From Isoptericola variabilis 225 (lineage in GTDB: Bacteria > Actinomycetota > Actinomycetes > Actinomycetales > Cellulomonadaceae), in NCBI RefSeq assembly GCF_000215105.1, contig NC_015588.1, positions 3,038,001 to 3,102,000 of the forward strand: DNA of 64,000 nt, written 5' to 3'. Below, one piece after another: positions 10,315 to 18,843 of the stretch (the first letter of the stretch is position 1; every line of letters starts with the position of its first letter). Position numbers and translations under genes: made by a program. A model generated the notes under the pieces. The model was not told the DNA's origin. It searched no databases and was given only the letters and a program-made list of their open reading frames with translations.

Positions 10315-10986
10315 TCAGCGCACGCGGGCGACGGCGAACCCGTCCCAGCCCTTCGACCCGACGGTCTGCAGCGCCGTCCCGTCCAGTCGCGGATCGCTGC
10401 CGATCGCCTGCAGGAAGGCGCGCGCGCCCCGCACGTTCGGGTCGTCGTCCGCCGCATCGGCCACACGCCCGCCACGCACCACGTTGTCCCCGACGATCAC
10501 GCTGCCGGATCGCGTGAGCCGCAGCGCGAGCTCGAGGTAGGCGGGCATGTTCGCCTTGTCGGCGTCGATGAAGACGAGGTCGTACGGCTCGACGCCCTCG
10601 TCGGCGAGGCGGCCGACGACCTCGAGCGCCGGCCCGACCTCGACGTCGACCCGGTCGGCGACGCCCGCTCGCTCGAGGTTCTGCCGCGCGACGTCCGCGT
10701 GCCGCGGGTCGAGCTCCACCGTCGTCACCCGCCCCTGCGCACCCACGGCCCGCGCGAGCCAGATGGTGCTGTACCCGGCGAGCGTGCCGAGCTCGAGCAC
10801 CCGCCGAGCGCCTGCGACCTGGGCGAGGAGCGCGAGGAACGCTCCCTGGTTCGGCGCGACCTCGATCTGCGGGAGGCCGTGCTCCTGCTCTGACGCGCGG
10901 GCCGCGCGCAGCGCGTCGTCCTCCTCGACCAGCTCGCCGGTCAGGAACGCGTCCACGTCACGCCACGACTGCTCCGAGATGTCCAT
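10315..10986 (-). CDS. SAM-dependent O-methyltransferase (family 3)
   Basis: A 223-residue class I methyltransferase of the caffeoyl-CoA/catechol O-methyltransferase type. The SAM-binding loop is VLELGTLAGYSTIWLA (about 61-76), the acidic end of strand 2 is VTTVELDPRH, and the metal-binding stretch is DLVFIDADKANMPAYLELAL (about 135-154) with VIVGDNVVRGG after it. The family methylates small phenolic substrates with a divalent metal. No neighbour suggests the substrate. Confidence 0.88.
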   Translation of the reverse strand: MDISEQSWRDVDAFLTGELVEEDDALRAARASEQEHGLPQIEVAPNQGAFLALLAQVAGARRVLELGTLAGYSTIWLARAVGAQGRVTTVELDPRHADVARQNLERAGVADRVDVEVGPALEVVGRLADEGVEPYDLVFIDADKANMPAYLELALRLTRSGSVIVGDNVVRGGRVADAADDDPNVRGARAFLQAIGSDPRLDGTALQTVGSKGWDGFAVARVR

Positions 10987-11042
10987 GGCTCGATCCTGGC
11001 ACCCCGGCTGCCAGTGGGGCGCGGCGTGGTTAGGGTGATGCG

Positions 11043-11627
11043 GTGCTGAAGTCCCTCCGCCGCGTGATCGCCGGCCTCTACTGGCGGCTGAGCCGCTGGA
11101 CGCTGCGCTCGGAGCCCGCCCCGCGCGAGGCGGGCATCCTCGTCGGCGCGCCGCACACCTCCAACTGGGACTTCGTCCTCATGCTCGCGATCGCCTGGCG
11201 TCTCGGGCTCGACGTGCGCTGGCTCGGCAAGCACACGCTGTTCCGCGGGTGGCGTGGTCCGGTCATGCGGGCGCTGGGCGGCATCCCGGTGGACCGCCGG
11301 GACCCGAGCCGCGTCGTCGCCGACGTGCTCGAGCGCGTCCGCCGGGGCGAGGTCTTCCACCTCGTCGTCACGCCCGAGGGCACGCGGTCGGGGTCGGGCT
11401 GGAAGTCGGGGTTCTACCGGATCGCGCGCGAGGCCGACCTGCCCGTGACGCTCGGCTACGTCGACCGGACGACGATGACGACGGGCCTGGGCCCGACGAT
11501 CCGCCTCACCGGCGACGTGCGCGCCGACATGGACCGGATCCGGGCGTTCTACGCCGACAAGGCGGGCGTCAACCCCGAGCTGCGGACCGAGCCGCGCCTG
11601 CGCTCCGAGGACGACGGCACCGTCTGA
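11043..11627 (+). CDS. PlsC-like 1-acyl-glycerol-3-phosphate acyltransferase family protein
   Basis: A 194-residue protein read from a GTG start. It has the acyltransferase signature HTSNWD (HX4D, about residues 38-43), a second block LGGIPVDRR and a third PEGTRSGSGWKSGFY. It belongs with small soluble acyltransferases rather than full-length membrane PlsC. The acyl acceptor cannot be told from the sequence. It is divergent from the methyltransferase and 24 bases ahead of a convergent broken gene. Confidence 0.8.
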   Translation: MLKSLRRVIAGLYWRLSRWTLRSEPAPREAGILVGAPHTSNWDFVLMLAIAWRLGLDVRWLGKHTLFRGWRGPVMRALGGIPVDRRDPSRVVADVLERVRRGEVFHLVVTPEGTRSGSGWKSGFYRIAREADLPVTLGYVDRTTMTTGLGPTIRLTGDVRADMDRIRAFYADKAGVNPELRTEPRLRSEDDGTV

Positions 11628-11651
11628 GCGGCACGCCTCGGCACGGCTTTT

Positions 11652-12235
11652 TCACACGAGACGCCGCGCGACGGCGTACGCGGGGGCGCGCAGCGCGTCC
11701 TCCCAGCCGTAGCTGCCGAGGCGCCGCGGCGCGTTGACGGTCGGGTCGAACCGGACGCCGGGGTCGTCCCCGTCGCGCGGCGCCCCGGCACGGTCGTCGC
11801 CGGGCGCAGGGCGAGGAGCACCGGTCCCCACGGCGCGCGCAGCGGCATGAGGGTCGTCAGCCATCCGCCGGTGAGCCGCCGTCGGGCCGTGAGCACGTAC
11901 CGGGTGAGGCGGCCGCGGCCCGTGGAGGCGAACAGCACGTCCTGCGGCGCGCCGTCGTCGGTCCACCGCACGGCGACGCCGACGACGTCGGGCAGCCCGC
12001 GCGGCATCCCGACGGAGACCGAGAGCCGCACGAGCACCTCGGTCCGCCGGGCCGGCAGCACCGACGCCGCGCGCGGGTCCACGGCCTCGAGCACGCCGTC
12101 GAGCAGGACGCCGCGCGGGTGCAGGGGCCGCCGCCGTCGGGCGAGCGCGACCGCCGCGACGACGCCCGCGAGCGCCGCGCCGGCCCCCCGCGCGGTGTGC
12201 TCCATCAGGCGCGTCACCGTCCTCACGAGGCCCAC
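11652..12235 (-). pseudogene. Frameshifted membrane-associated hypothetical gene ('phosphodiesterase'-annotated family)
   Basis: The 5' part reads in one frame from an ATG at 12235: a hydrophobic N-terminus (GAGAALAGVVAAVALA), a run ending LMPLRAPWGPVLLALRPA, then family-unlike sequence. The expected C-terminal phrases VRFDPTVNAP and YGWEDALRAPAYAVARRLV appear in another frame, ending at 11652. Joining the two near 11760-11790 gives a protein of the right order for this actinobacterial family, but with a gap in the middle. So there is a frameshift, probably with a small deletion, or a sequencing error. The family label is from memory of similar proteins and the biochemical function is unproven. 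Confidence 0.6.
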
Positions 12236-12273
12236 GCTCGCACGGTCATCAGACGCTCGCCCGTCTCCTCCTG

Positions 12274-12306
12274 CTCATGTGAGTGTCATCAGAGCGCTCA
12301 TCTGTT
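12274..12306 (+). promoter_or_regulatory. SorC-type operator upstream of the polyol dehydrogenase
   Basis: CTCATGTGAG, 13 bases, then CTCATCTGTT. The site at 14895-14927 has the same design (CTCAGATGAG, 13 bases, CTCATCTGAG); each half matches at 8 of 10 positions. It lies 40 bases upstream of the dehydrogenase ATG. Confidence 0.7.
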
Positions 12307-12345
12307 AGCCTCGGTGGTCGGACCCTTCGACCGACAGGACGCACC

Positions 12346-13839
12346 ATGGCCACGCTCACCGCCGAGACCCTTGCCACGCTGCCCCAGGTCGCCGCCGCGC
12401 GCGGCACCGACCTGCCCGTCCCCGCCTACGACCGCTCCGCGCTGCGGACCGGCATCGTCCACATCGGGGTCGGGGGCTTCCACCGCGCCCACCAGGCGAT
12501 GTACCTGGACCGGCTCATGAACGAGGGCAAGGCCCTCGACTGGGCGATCTGCGGCGTCGGTGTGCTGCCGGGCGACGCCCGGATGCGCGACGCGCTCACG
12601 TCCCAGGACGGCCTCTACACGCTCGTGCTCAAGCACCCCGACGGCACGCTCGAGGGCCGGGTGATCGGCTCGATCGCCGAGTTCCTCCTCGCGCCCGACG
12701 ACCCCGAGGCGGTCCTCGAGAAGATGGCCTCGCCCGACGTGCGCATCGTCTCCCTGACCGTCACCGAGGGCGGCTACAACATCCACCATGTCACGGGCGA
12801 GTTCGACGCCGCGGACCCGTCCGTCGTCGCCGACCTCGCCGACGGAGCGGTTCCCGCGACGACGTTCGGTCTCGTCACCGAGGCGCTGCGCCGCCGCCGG
12901 GACCGCGGGATCCCGCCGTTCACCGTGCAGAGCTGCGACAACGTGCAGGGCAACGGCGACGTCGCGCGGCAGGTGTTCACCGCGTTCGCGCGACTCAAGG
13001 ACCCCGAGCTCGGGGCGTGGGTCGAGGAGAACGTCGCGTTCCCCAGCTCGATGGTCGACCGGATCACCCCTGTCACCACCGACGACGACCGCCGCCTCGT
13101 GGCGGAGCGCTTCGGGGTCGACGACGCCTGGCCGGTCGTCGCCGAGCCGTTCACGCAGTGGGTGATCGAGGACCGCTTCCCCACGGGCCGCCCGCCCTAC
13201 GAGGAGGTCGGCGCGCAGCTCGTGGACGACGTCGAGCCGTACGAGCTCATGAAGCTGCGGCTGCTCAACGCGAGCCACCAGGCGCTGTGCTACCTCGGCT
13301 ACCTCGCCGGCCACCGGTACGCGCACGAGGTGACGCAGGAGCCGGTCTTCGCGCGGTTCCTCCTCGACTACATGGACCGCGAGGCCACGCCCACGCTCGA
13401 GCCGGTGCCCGGCATCGACCTCGACCTGTACAAGCGCACGCTCGTCGAGCGGTTCTCGAACGCGCACGTGCGCGACACCCTGGCCCGGCTGTGCGCCGAG
13501 TCGTCCGACCGCATCCCCAAGTGGCTGCTGCCCGTGGTGCGGCACAACCTCGCGACCGGTGGCGAGGTCCACCGGGCCGCGACCGTGGTGGCCGCGTGGG
13601 CGCGCTACGCCGAGGGCACCGACGAGCAGGGCGAGCCGATCGCCGTCGTCGACCGGCTCGCGGAGCGCCTGCAGGCGGCCGCGCTGCGCCAGCGCGAGGA
13701 CCGGCTCGCGTTCCTGCGGGACCGCGAGGTCTTCGGCGACCTGGTCGACGAGCCGCGGTTCACCGAGGCGTACCTCGCGGCGCTCGACTCGCTGCACACG
13801 CGGGGCGCCCGCGCGACCGTCGAGGCGCTCGTCAGCTGA
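12346..13839 (+). CDS. Mannitol 2-dehydrogenase / fructuronate reductase family oxidoreductase
   Basis: A 497-residue long-chain polyol dehydrogenase. The start chosen is the ATG at 12346, which gives the family's usual length; an earlier in-frame start would run through the operator. The N-terminal nucleotide-binding region has IVHIGVGGFHRAHQAMYLD (about residues 33-51) and the second domain has the catalytic lysine block YELMKLRLLNASHQALCYLG (about 300-319). It oxidises a hexitol such as mannitol (or reduces a keto-sugar acid) with NAD(P). Its 3' end overlaps the convergent SorC gene by eight bases. Sharing an operator with the ABC operon suggests it acts on the imported substrate. Confidence 0.88.
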   Translation: MATLTAETLATLPQVAAARGTDLPVPAYDRSALRTGIVHIGVGGFHRAHQAMYLDRLMNEGKALDWAICGVGVLPGDARMRDALTSQDGLYTLVLKHPDGTLEGRVIGSIAEFLLAPDDPEAVLEKMASPDVRIVSLTVTEGGYNIHHVTGEFDAADPSVVADLADGAVPATTFGLVTEALRRRRDRGIPPFTVQSCDNVQGNGDVARQVFTAFARLKDPELGAWVEENVAFPSSMVDRITPVTTDDDRRLVAERFGVDDAWPVVAEPFTQWVIEDRFPTGRPPYEEVGAQLVDDVEPYELMKLRLLNASHQALCYLGYLAGHRYAHEVTQEPVFARFLLDYMDREATPTLEPVPGIDLDLYKRTLVERFSNAHVRDTLARLCAESSDRIPKWLLPVVRHNLATGGEVHRAATVVAAWARYAEGTDEQGEPIAVVDRLAERLQAAALRQREDRLAFLRDREVFGDLVDEPRFTEAYLAALDSLHTRGARATVEALVS

Positions 13840-14818
13840 CCGACGGGGCCTCGCCCGCCGACGCGGCGTCGTCGTGCAGGAGACGCTCGAGCGCGAGCGC
13901 GGCCTCCTCGTCCAGGACGAGCGTGCTCGCGAACCCGCCGCGAACCGCCGCCCGGAGCCCGGGGGCCACCTGCGGCCCGTAGCCCACCGCGACGACCTCG
14001 GGCGTGCGGACCAGCTGGTCGATCGTCACGCCCACGACGCGCTCGTCGAGGGCCGTGCGCACGGGCCGGCCCTCGGCGTCGACGAGGCGTCCCGAGCACT
14101 CCGCGACGACGCCGGCGGCCCGGGCCGCCTCGAGCTCCTCGGGTGTCAGGTGCGGGTAGACGGTCGAGCGCCCCTCGGCCCACGCGCCGATCGCCACGAC
14201 GGCGAGGTCGAGCTCGTCGGCCCGGCGCAGCGCCTCGGCGATGCCGGGCTGCCGCCGCATGCCGGAGGCGGTCTCGGCGTCGGAGATGATGAGCGGCGTC
14301 CACAGCGGCAGGGTCCGCACGCCCGGCATCGCGGCGAACCGCTGCACGAGCTCGAGCGAGTTGCCGCTGCCGGCCACCGGCAGGGCCCCGACGAGCTGGA
14401 CCACCTCGCACGGCGGCAGCGGCACCAGGTGCCGCACGGCCGCCTCGACCGTCCGGGACCACGAGACCCCGACGACGAAGCCCGGCCGCACCCGCTCGCC
14501 GACGACGTCCGCGAGCGCCCGCGCGACGTTCTCGCGCGTGGCGACCGTGTCGGAGCCGCTCGCGACGACGACGACCTGGCGGGCGCCGAGGGCCTCGGCC
14601 AGGCCGTCCCACCGGGTGGGGTCGAGGTGGAGCGGGGCCCCGATCTCGATGCGCACGATGCCGAGCTCGCGCGCCTGGTCGAGCATCCGCGCGACCTGGA
14701 AGCGCGAGAGTCCGCGCGCCTTGGCGATGTCGACCTTGGAGCGGCCCTCGAGGTAGTAGTCCCTGCTCACGTCCACGAGCAGCCGGACCAGCTCGGAGTC
14801 GGTGTCCGTGTCCGCCAC
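13832..14818 (-). CDS. SorC/DeoR-family sugar-responsive regulator
   Basis: A 328-residue protein with an N-terminal helix-turn-helix (about 8-55, KVDIAKARGLSRFQVARMLDQA) and a SorC-type sugar-phosphate-binding domain (LVGALPVAGSGNSLELVQRFA; VAIGAWAEG; GVTIDQLVRTPEVVAVGYG). It is divergent from the ABC operon and convergent with the dehydrogenase. The paired operators at 14895-14927 and 12274-12306 are its most likely targets, with a phosphorylated polyol or ketose as inducer (inferred). Confidence 0.88.
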   Translation of the reverse strand: MADTDTDSELVRLLVDVSRDYYLEGRSKVDIAKARGLSRFQVARMLDQARELGIVRIEIGAPLHLDPTRWDGLAEALGARQVVVVASGSDTVATRENVARALADVVGERVRPGFVVGVSWSRTVEAAVRHLVPLPPCEVVQLVGALPVAGSGNSLELVQRFAAMPGVRTLPLWTPLIISDAETASGMRRQPGIAEALRRADELDLAVVAIGAWAEGRSTVYPHLTPEELEAARAAGVVAECSGRLVDAEGRPVRTALDERVVGVTIDQLVRTPEVVAVGYGPQVAPGLRAAVRGGFASTLVLDEEAALALERLLHDDAASAGEAPSVS

Positions 14819-14861
14819 GTCGCCCCCATCTCGCCGGGTGTGACCCGAGCCACGGTCCCTC

Positions 14862-14891
14862 TTGCTCGGGTGAGCCTACTAGGACTATGGT
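14862..14891 (+). promoter_or_regulatory. Candidate promoter of the polyol ABC operon
   Basis: TTGCTC (14862-14867), an 18-base gap, and TATGGT (14886-14891) fit a housekeeping promoter. The SorC-type operator begins four bases later, around the expected transcription start, so bound regulator would block initiation. Confidence 0.5.
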
Positions 14892-14894
14892 CGT

Positions 14895-14927
14895 CTCAGA
14901 TGAGAGTTTCGCAAATGCTCATCTGAG
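14895..14927 (+). promoter_or_regulatory. SorC-type operator of the polyol ABC operon
   Basis: A perfect inverted repeat: CTCAGATGAG (14895-14904) and CTCATCTGAG (14918-14927) separated by 13 bases. The same layout occurs before the dehydrogenase gene at 12274. Confidence 0.82.
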
Positions 14928-14974
14928 CGAGAGTTCACCGAGGATCCCCGCCCGTCACCCACGTGAGGACGACG

Positions 14975-16393
14975 ATGTTCCGACGACCAGCCGCGGCCCC
15001 GCCCCAGGGCCGCCTCCGACACCGACCCGGCGCCGGCCGCCTCACGGCCGCCCTGGCGACGACGGCGATCGCGCTCGGCGGCTGCGCCGGCGCGGGCGCC
15101 GTCAGCTCGAGCGACGGCACGCAGATCGTCGTCGCCATCGTGTCGAACCCGCAGATGCAGGACGCGATCTCGCTGCAGGACGAGTTCCGCCGCGAGCACC
15201 CCGACGTCGACGTGCGGTTCGTGTCCCTGCCGGAGAACGAGGCGCGCGCCAAGATCACGGCCTCGGTCGCCACGGGCGGCGGCGAGTTCGACGTCGTCAT
15301 GATCTCCAACTACGAGACCCCGATGTGGGCCGCCAACGGCTGGATCGAGAACCTCCAGCCGTACATCGAGCGGACCGAGGGCTACGACGACGCCGACTTC
15401 GTGCCGAACGTGCGCGAGGCGCTGTCGTACGACGGCGACATGTACTCGGTGCCGTTCTACGGTGAGTCCTCGTTCCTGGCGTACCGGACGGACCTGTTCG
15501 AGCAGGCCGGTCTCGAGATGCCCGAGCGCCCCACGTGGGACGAGGTCCGCGAGCTCGCGGCCGAGCTCCACGACCCGGCGCAGAACTTCTCCGGCATCTG
15601 CCTGCGCGGGCTGGCCGGGTGGGGCGAGGTCATGGCGCCCCTGACGACCGTCATGAACACGTACGGCGGCGGCTGGTTCGACGAGGACTGGAACGCACGC
15701 CTCGACTCCCCCGAGAACCGCGAGGCCATCGAGACCTACGTCGACACCGTGCAGCGGTACGGGCAGCCCGGCGCCGCGACGTCGGGCTTCGGCGACTGCC
15801 TCACCCGCTTCGCGCAGGGCCAGACGGCCATGTGGTACGACGCGACGTCGATGGTCTCCTCGGTCGAGGACCCGTCGTCGTCCCTCGTGGCGGGCAAGGT
15901 CGGCTACGTGCCCGCGCCCGTCGCCGAGACCGACGCCGCGGGCTGGCTCTACACCTGGTCGCTCGCCATCACGAGCACGTCCCAGAACAAGGACGCCGCC
16001 TGGGACTTCGTGTCCTGGATGACCGACAAGGAGTACATCCGCCTCGTCGGCACCGAGCTCGGCTGGGAGCGCGTGCCGCCGGGCAGCCGGCTGTCGACCT
16101 ACGAGATCCCCGAGTACGCCGCGGTCTCCGAGGCGTACGCCGACGCGACGCTCGCCTCGATGGCCGACGCCACGCAGGAGCGGACCATGGCCGCACCCGT
16201 GCCGTTCCCCGGGATCCAGTTCGTCGGCATCCCCGAGTTCCAGGACCTGGGCACCCGGGTGGGCCAGCAGATGTCCGCCGCCATCGCGGGCCAGGTGTCC
16301 GTCGACCGGGCGATCGAGCAGTCGCAGCGCTACGCCGAGACGGTCGCCGAGTCCTACCGGGCCGCCGCGCAGGACGAAGGAGACGACCGATGA
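14975..16393 (+). CDS. Polyol/sugar ABC transporter substrate-binding lipoprotein
   Basis: A 472-residue family 1 solute-binding protein. The ATG at 14975 is chosen because GAGGA lies just before it; a GTG at 14963 is the alternative. A signal peptide ends in the lipobox LGGC near residue 38. The mature part has the usual extracellular sugar-binding pattern (RREHPDVDVRFV, VATGGGEFDVVMISNYETPMWAANGW). It is closest in style to sorbitol/mannitol-binding proteins (SmoE type). It delivers substrate to the two permeases that follow, with a four-base overlap to the first. Confidence 0.9.
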   Translation: MFRRPAAAPPQGRLRHRPGAGRLTAALATTAIALGGCAGAGAVSSSDGTQIVVAIVSNPQMQDAISLQDEFRREHPDVDVRFVSLPENEARAKITASVATGGGEFDVVMISNYETPMWAANGWIENLQPYIERTEGYDDADFVPNVREALSYDGDMYSVPFYGESSFLAYRTDLFEQAGLEMPERPTWDEVRELAAELHDPAQNFSGICLRGLAGWGEVMAPLTTVMNTYGGGWFDEDWNARLDSPENREAIETYVDTVQRYGQPGAATSGFGDCLTRFAQGQTAMWYDATSMVSSVEDPSSSLVAGKVGYVPAPVAETDAAGWLYTWSLAITSTSQNKDAAWDFVSWMTDKEYIRLVGTELGWERVPPGSRLSTYEIPEYAAVSEAYADATLASMADATQERTMAAPVPFPGIQFVGIPEFQDLGTRVGQQMSAAIAGQVSVDRAIEQSQRYAETVAESYRAAAQDEGDDR

Positions 16394-17331
16394 CCGCCGT
16401 GACCGCAGCGCCGCCGCGCACCCCGCAGCCGCGACCCGCCGTCCGCACCACCGCGACCGAGCGCGGCGAGGGGTGGCGCCGCCGCGGGCCGCTGCTGCCC
16501 GCGCTCCTCTTCACGATCGCCGTCACCCAGATCCCGTTCCTCGTGACGATCTGGTACTCGCTGCGCTCGTACAACCTGCTGCGGCCCGACGCCGACCGGT
16601 TCGTCGGCCTGTCGAACTACGCGGACATCGTGCTCGACTCGACGTTCCGCCAGACGGCGTGGAACTCGGTCGTCATCACGCTCGGCTGCGTGCTCGTCGC
16701 CATGGCGCTCGGCATCGTGCTCGCGCTGCTGCTCGACCGGCCGTTCCGCGGCCGCGGCGTCGCCCGCACGCTGCTCATCACGCCGTTCCTCGTCATGCCG
16801 GCCGCGAGCTCGGTGCTGTGGTCCATGGCGATGCTCAACCCCACCTACGGGCTGCTCAACTGGACCATCGGCCTGCTCGGTGTCGAGCCGGTCGACTGGA
16901 CGTCGCAGTACCCGGTCGTGGCGATCCTCATGGCGCTCGTGTGGCAGTGGACGCCGTTCATGATGCTGCTCGTGCTCGCCGGGCTGCAGGCGCAGCCGAA
17001 GGACGTGCTCGAGGCCGCCGCGATGGACGGCGCGGGCGCCTGGCGCACCTTCGCGTCGATCACGCTGCCGCAGCTGCGGCGCTACATCGAGCTCGGCGTC
17101 CTGCTCGGGATCATCTACGTGGTCAACACCTTCGACCAGATCTACCTCATGACGGCCGGCGGACCCGGCACGGAGAGCGCCAACCTGCCCTTCTACATCT
17201 ACCAGCGCGCCTTCCTGGGGTTCGACGTCGGGCAGGCGGCCGCGATGGGCGTCGTCGTCGTCATCGCCACGATCGTCGTCGCCTCGCTCGCGCTGCGCCT
17301 CATCTTCCGCAGCTTCGACGTCAAGGAGTGA
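16390..17331 (+). CDS. Polyol/sugar ABC transporter permease 1
   Basis: A 313-residue inner-membrane permease (MalF/SmoF type) with six predicted helices and the ATPase-contact EAA loop (LEAAAMDGAGAWRTFASITLP, about residues 212-232). The ATG overlaps the stop of the binding-protein gene (ATGA at 16390-16393). The C-terminal FRSFDVKE is followed two bases later by the next permease. Confidence 0.92.
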   Translation: MTAVTAAPPRTPQPRPAVRTTATERGEGWRRRGPLLPALLFTIAVTQIPFLVTIWYSLRSYNLLRPDADRFVGLSNYADIVLDSTFRQTAWNSVVITLGCVLVAMALGIVLALLLDRPFRGRGVARTLLITPFLVMPAASSVLWSMAMLNPTYGLLNWTIGLLGVEPVDWTSQYPVVAILMALVWQWTPFMMLLVLAGLQAQPKDVLEAAAMDGAGAWRTFASITLPQLRRYIELGVLLGIIYVVNTFDQIYLMTAGGPGTESANLPFYIYQRAFLGFDVGQAAAMGVVVVIATIVVASLALRLIFRSFDVKE

Positions 17332-17333
17332 CG

Positions 17334-18176
17334 ATGTCCGCGACCGCACCGACCTACACCCGCCGGCGCAGCGCCGTCGGGCCCCTGCTGACGACGCTCA
17401 CGTGGGTTCTCGCGCTCGGGTTCTTCTTCCCCGTCGCCTGGATGGCGATGACGGCGTTCAAGCAGGAGAGCGAGGCGTCGTCGAACCCGCCCACGTGGTT
17501 CTTCACGCCGACGCTCGACCAGTTCCGCGCGGTGCTCGACGCCGGCTCGGGCACGTACGTGGCCAACTCGGCGATCGCCGCGGGCGTGTCGACCCTGCTC
17601 GTGCTCGCGCTCGGCGTCCCGGCCGCGTACGCGCTGTCGATCCGGCCCGTGCGCAAGGTCAACGACGTACTGTTCTTCTTCATCTCGACGAAGATGCTCC
17701 CCGTCGTGGCCGTCATCGTGCCGATCTACGTCATTGCCGGGCGCCTGCACGTGCTCGACAACGTCTGGACCCTGGTCGTCCTCTACACGGCGATGAACCT
17801 GCCCATCGCGGTGTGGATGATGCGCTCGTTCTTCCAGGAGGTGCCGGGCGAGGTGCTCGAGGCCGCGCAGGTCGACGGCGCCGGGCTCGGCCGGACCATG
17901 CGGTCGGTGCTGCTGCCGATGGTCGCGCCGGGCGTCGCGGCGACCGCGCTCATCTGCGTCATCTTCGCGTGGAACGAGTTCTTCTTCGCCCTCAACCTCA
18001 CCGCGACGCGCGCCGCCACCGTCCCGGTGTTCATCGTGTCGACCATGACCAGCGAGGGCCTGTTCCTCGCCCGGCTCTCCGCGGCGGCGATCCTCGCGTC
18101 GCTGCCCGTCATCCTCGCCGGTTGGATCGCGCAGAAGCAGCTCGTGCGCGGGCTGTCGATGGGCGCGATCAAGTAG
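17334..18176 (+). CDS. Polyol/sugar ABC transporter permease 2
   Basis: A 280-residue MalG/SmoG-type permease. It has an N-terminal helix, a periplasmic stretch starting TAFKQESEASSNPPTW, and the EAA loop EVLEAAQVDGAGLGRTMRSV (about 178-197). Three bases overlap or separate the coupled genes in this operon. No ATP-binding subunit follows, so a shared MsiK-type ATPase encoded elsewhere probably energises the importer, as is common in actinobacteria. Confidence 0.92.
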   Translation: MSATAPTYTRRRSAVGPLLTTLTWVLALGFFFPVAWMAMTAFKQESEASSNPPTWFFTPTLDQFRAVLDAGSGTYVANSAIAAGVSTLLVLALGVPAAYALSIRPVRKVNDVLFFFISTKMLPVVAVIVPIYVIAGRLHVLDNVWTLVVLYTAMNLPIAVWMMRSFFQEVPGEVLEAAQVDGAGLGRTMRSVLLPMVAPGVAATALICVIFAWNEFFFALNLTATRAATVPVFIVSTMTSEGLFLARLSAAAILASLPVILAGWIAQKQLVRGLSMGAIK

Positions 18177-18234
18177 CCGCCATCGAGCAGAGGTGGCGTC
18201 GGCGGCGCGGGCGCGGGGTCCTAGGCTGCAGGGC

Positions 18235-18786
18235 GTGGCCGACGATCCCGTGCTCGCGACGCTGCCCGACGACGTCACGCTCCGCCTCCTGGCGCGCGAC
18301 GACGGAGCCGCGCTCGCCGCGGCGTACGCGCGCAACCGCGAGCACCTCGAGCCGTGGGAGCCCGCGCGGCCGGCCGCGTTCTACGAGGCCGACTACCAGG
18401 CCCAGCGCATCCCGGTGCAGCTGCTCGAGCACCTCAACGGGCGGTCGGTCCCGCTCGTGCTGGAGCGCGACGGCGAGATCGTCGGCCGCGTGAACCTCAG
18501 CGACATCGTGCGCGGCGCGTTCTGCAACGCCCACCTCGGCTACTGGGTCGACGCGCGGCTCGCCGGCCGCGGCATCATGAGCGCCGCGGTCGAGGCCGCC
18601 GTGACGCACGCCCGCGACGACCTCGGCCTGCACCGTGTGCAGGCCGCGACGCTGCTGCACAACGCCGCGTCGCAGCGCGTGCTCGAGCGGGCCGGGTTCG
18701 AGCGCATCGGCGTGGCGCCGAAGTACCTGCAGATCGCCGGGCGGTGGCAGGACCACGTGCTCTTCCAGCGGATCCTGCACGACTGA
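18235..18786 (+). CDS. GNAT acetyltransferase, RimJ/RimL type
   Basis: A 183-residue protein from the GTG at 18235; an upstream GTG at 18193 is possible but adds Ala/Arg-rich residues with no family match. The acetyl-CoA site is LAGRGIMSAAVEAAV (about 104-118), followed by LHRVQAATLLHNAASQRVLE, the RimJ signature. It probably acetylates a protein N-terminus or a small amine. No partner gene is evident. Confidence 0.87.
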   Translation: MADDPVLATLPDDVTLRLLARDDGAALAAAYARNREHLEPWEPARPAAFYEADYQAQRIPVQLLEHLNGRSVPLVLERDGEIVGRVNLSDIVRGAFCNAHLGYWVDARLAGRGIMSAAVEAAVTHARDDLGLHRVQAATLLHNAASQRVLERAGFERIGVAPKYLQIAGRWQDHVLFQRILHD

Positions 18787-18843
18787 CGGCAGCGGCGTGA
18801 CGGAGAGTCACCAGGTCGATCGGGCACGTGCCACGCCCGACGG

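Noticed and set aside
18193..18234. Earlier GTG start for the acetyltransferase
   Set aside because: The extra residues have no family counterpart and the GTG at 18235 fits the usual length.
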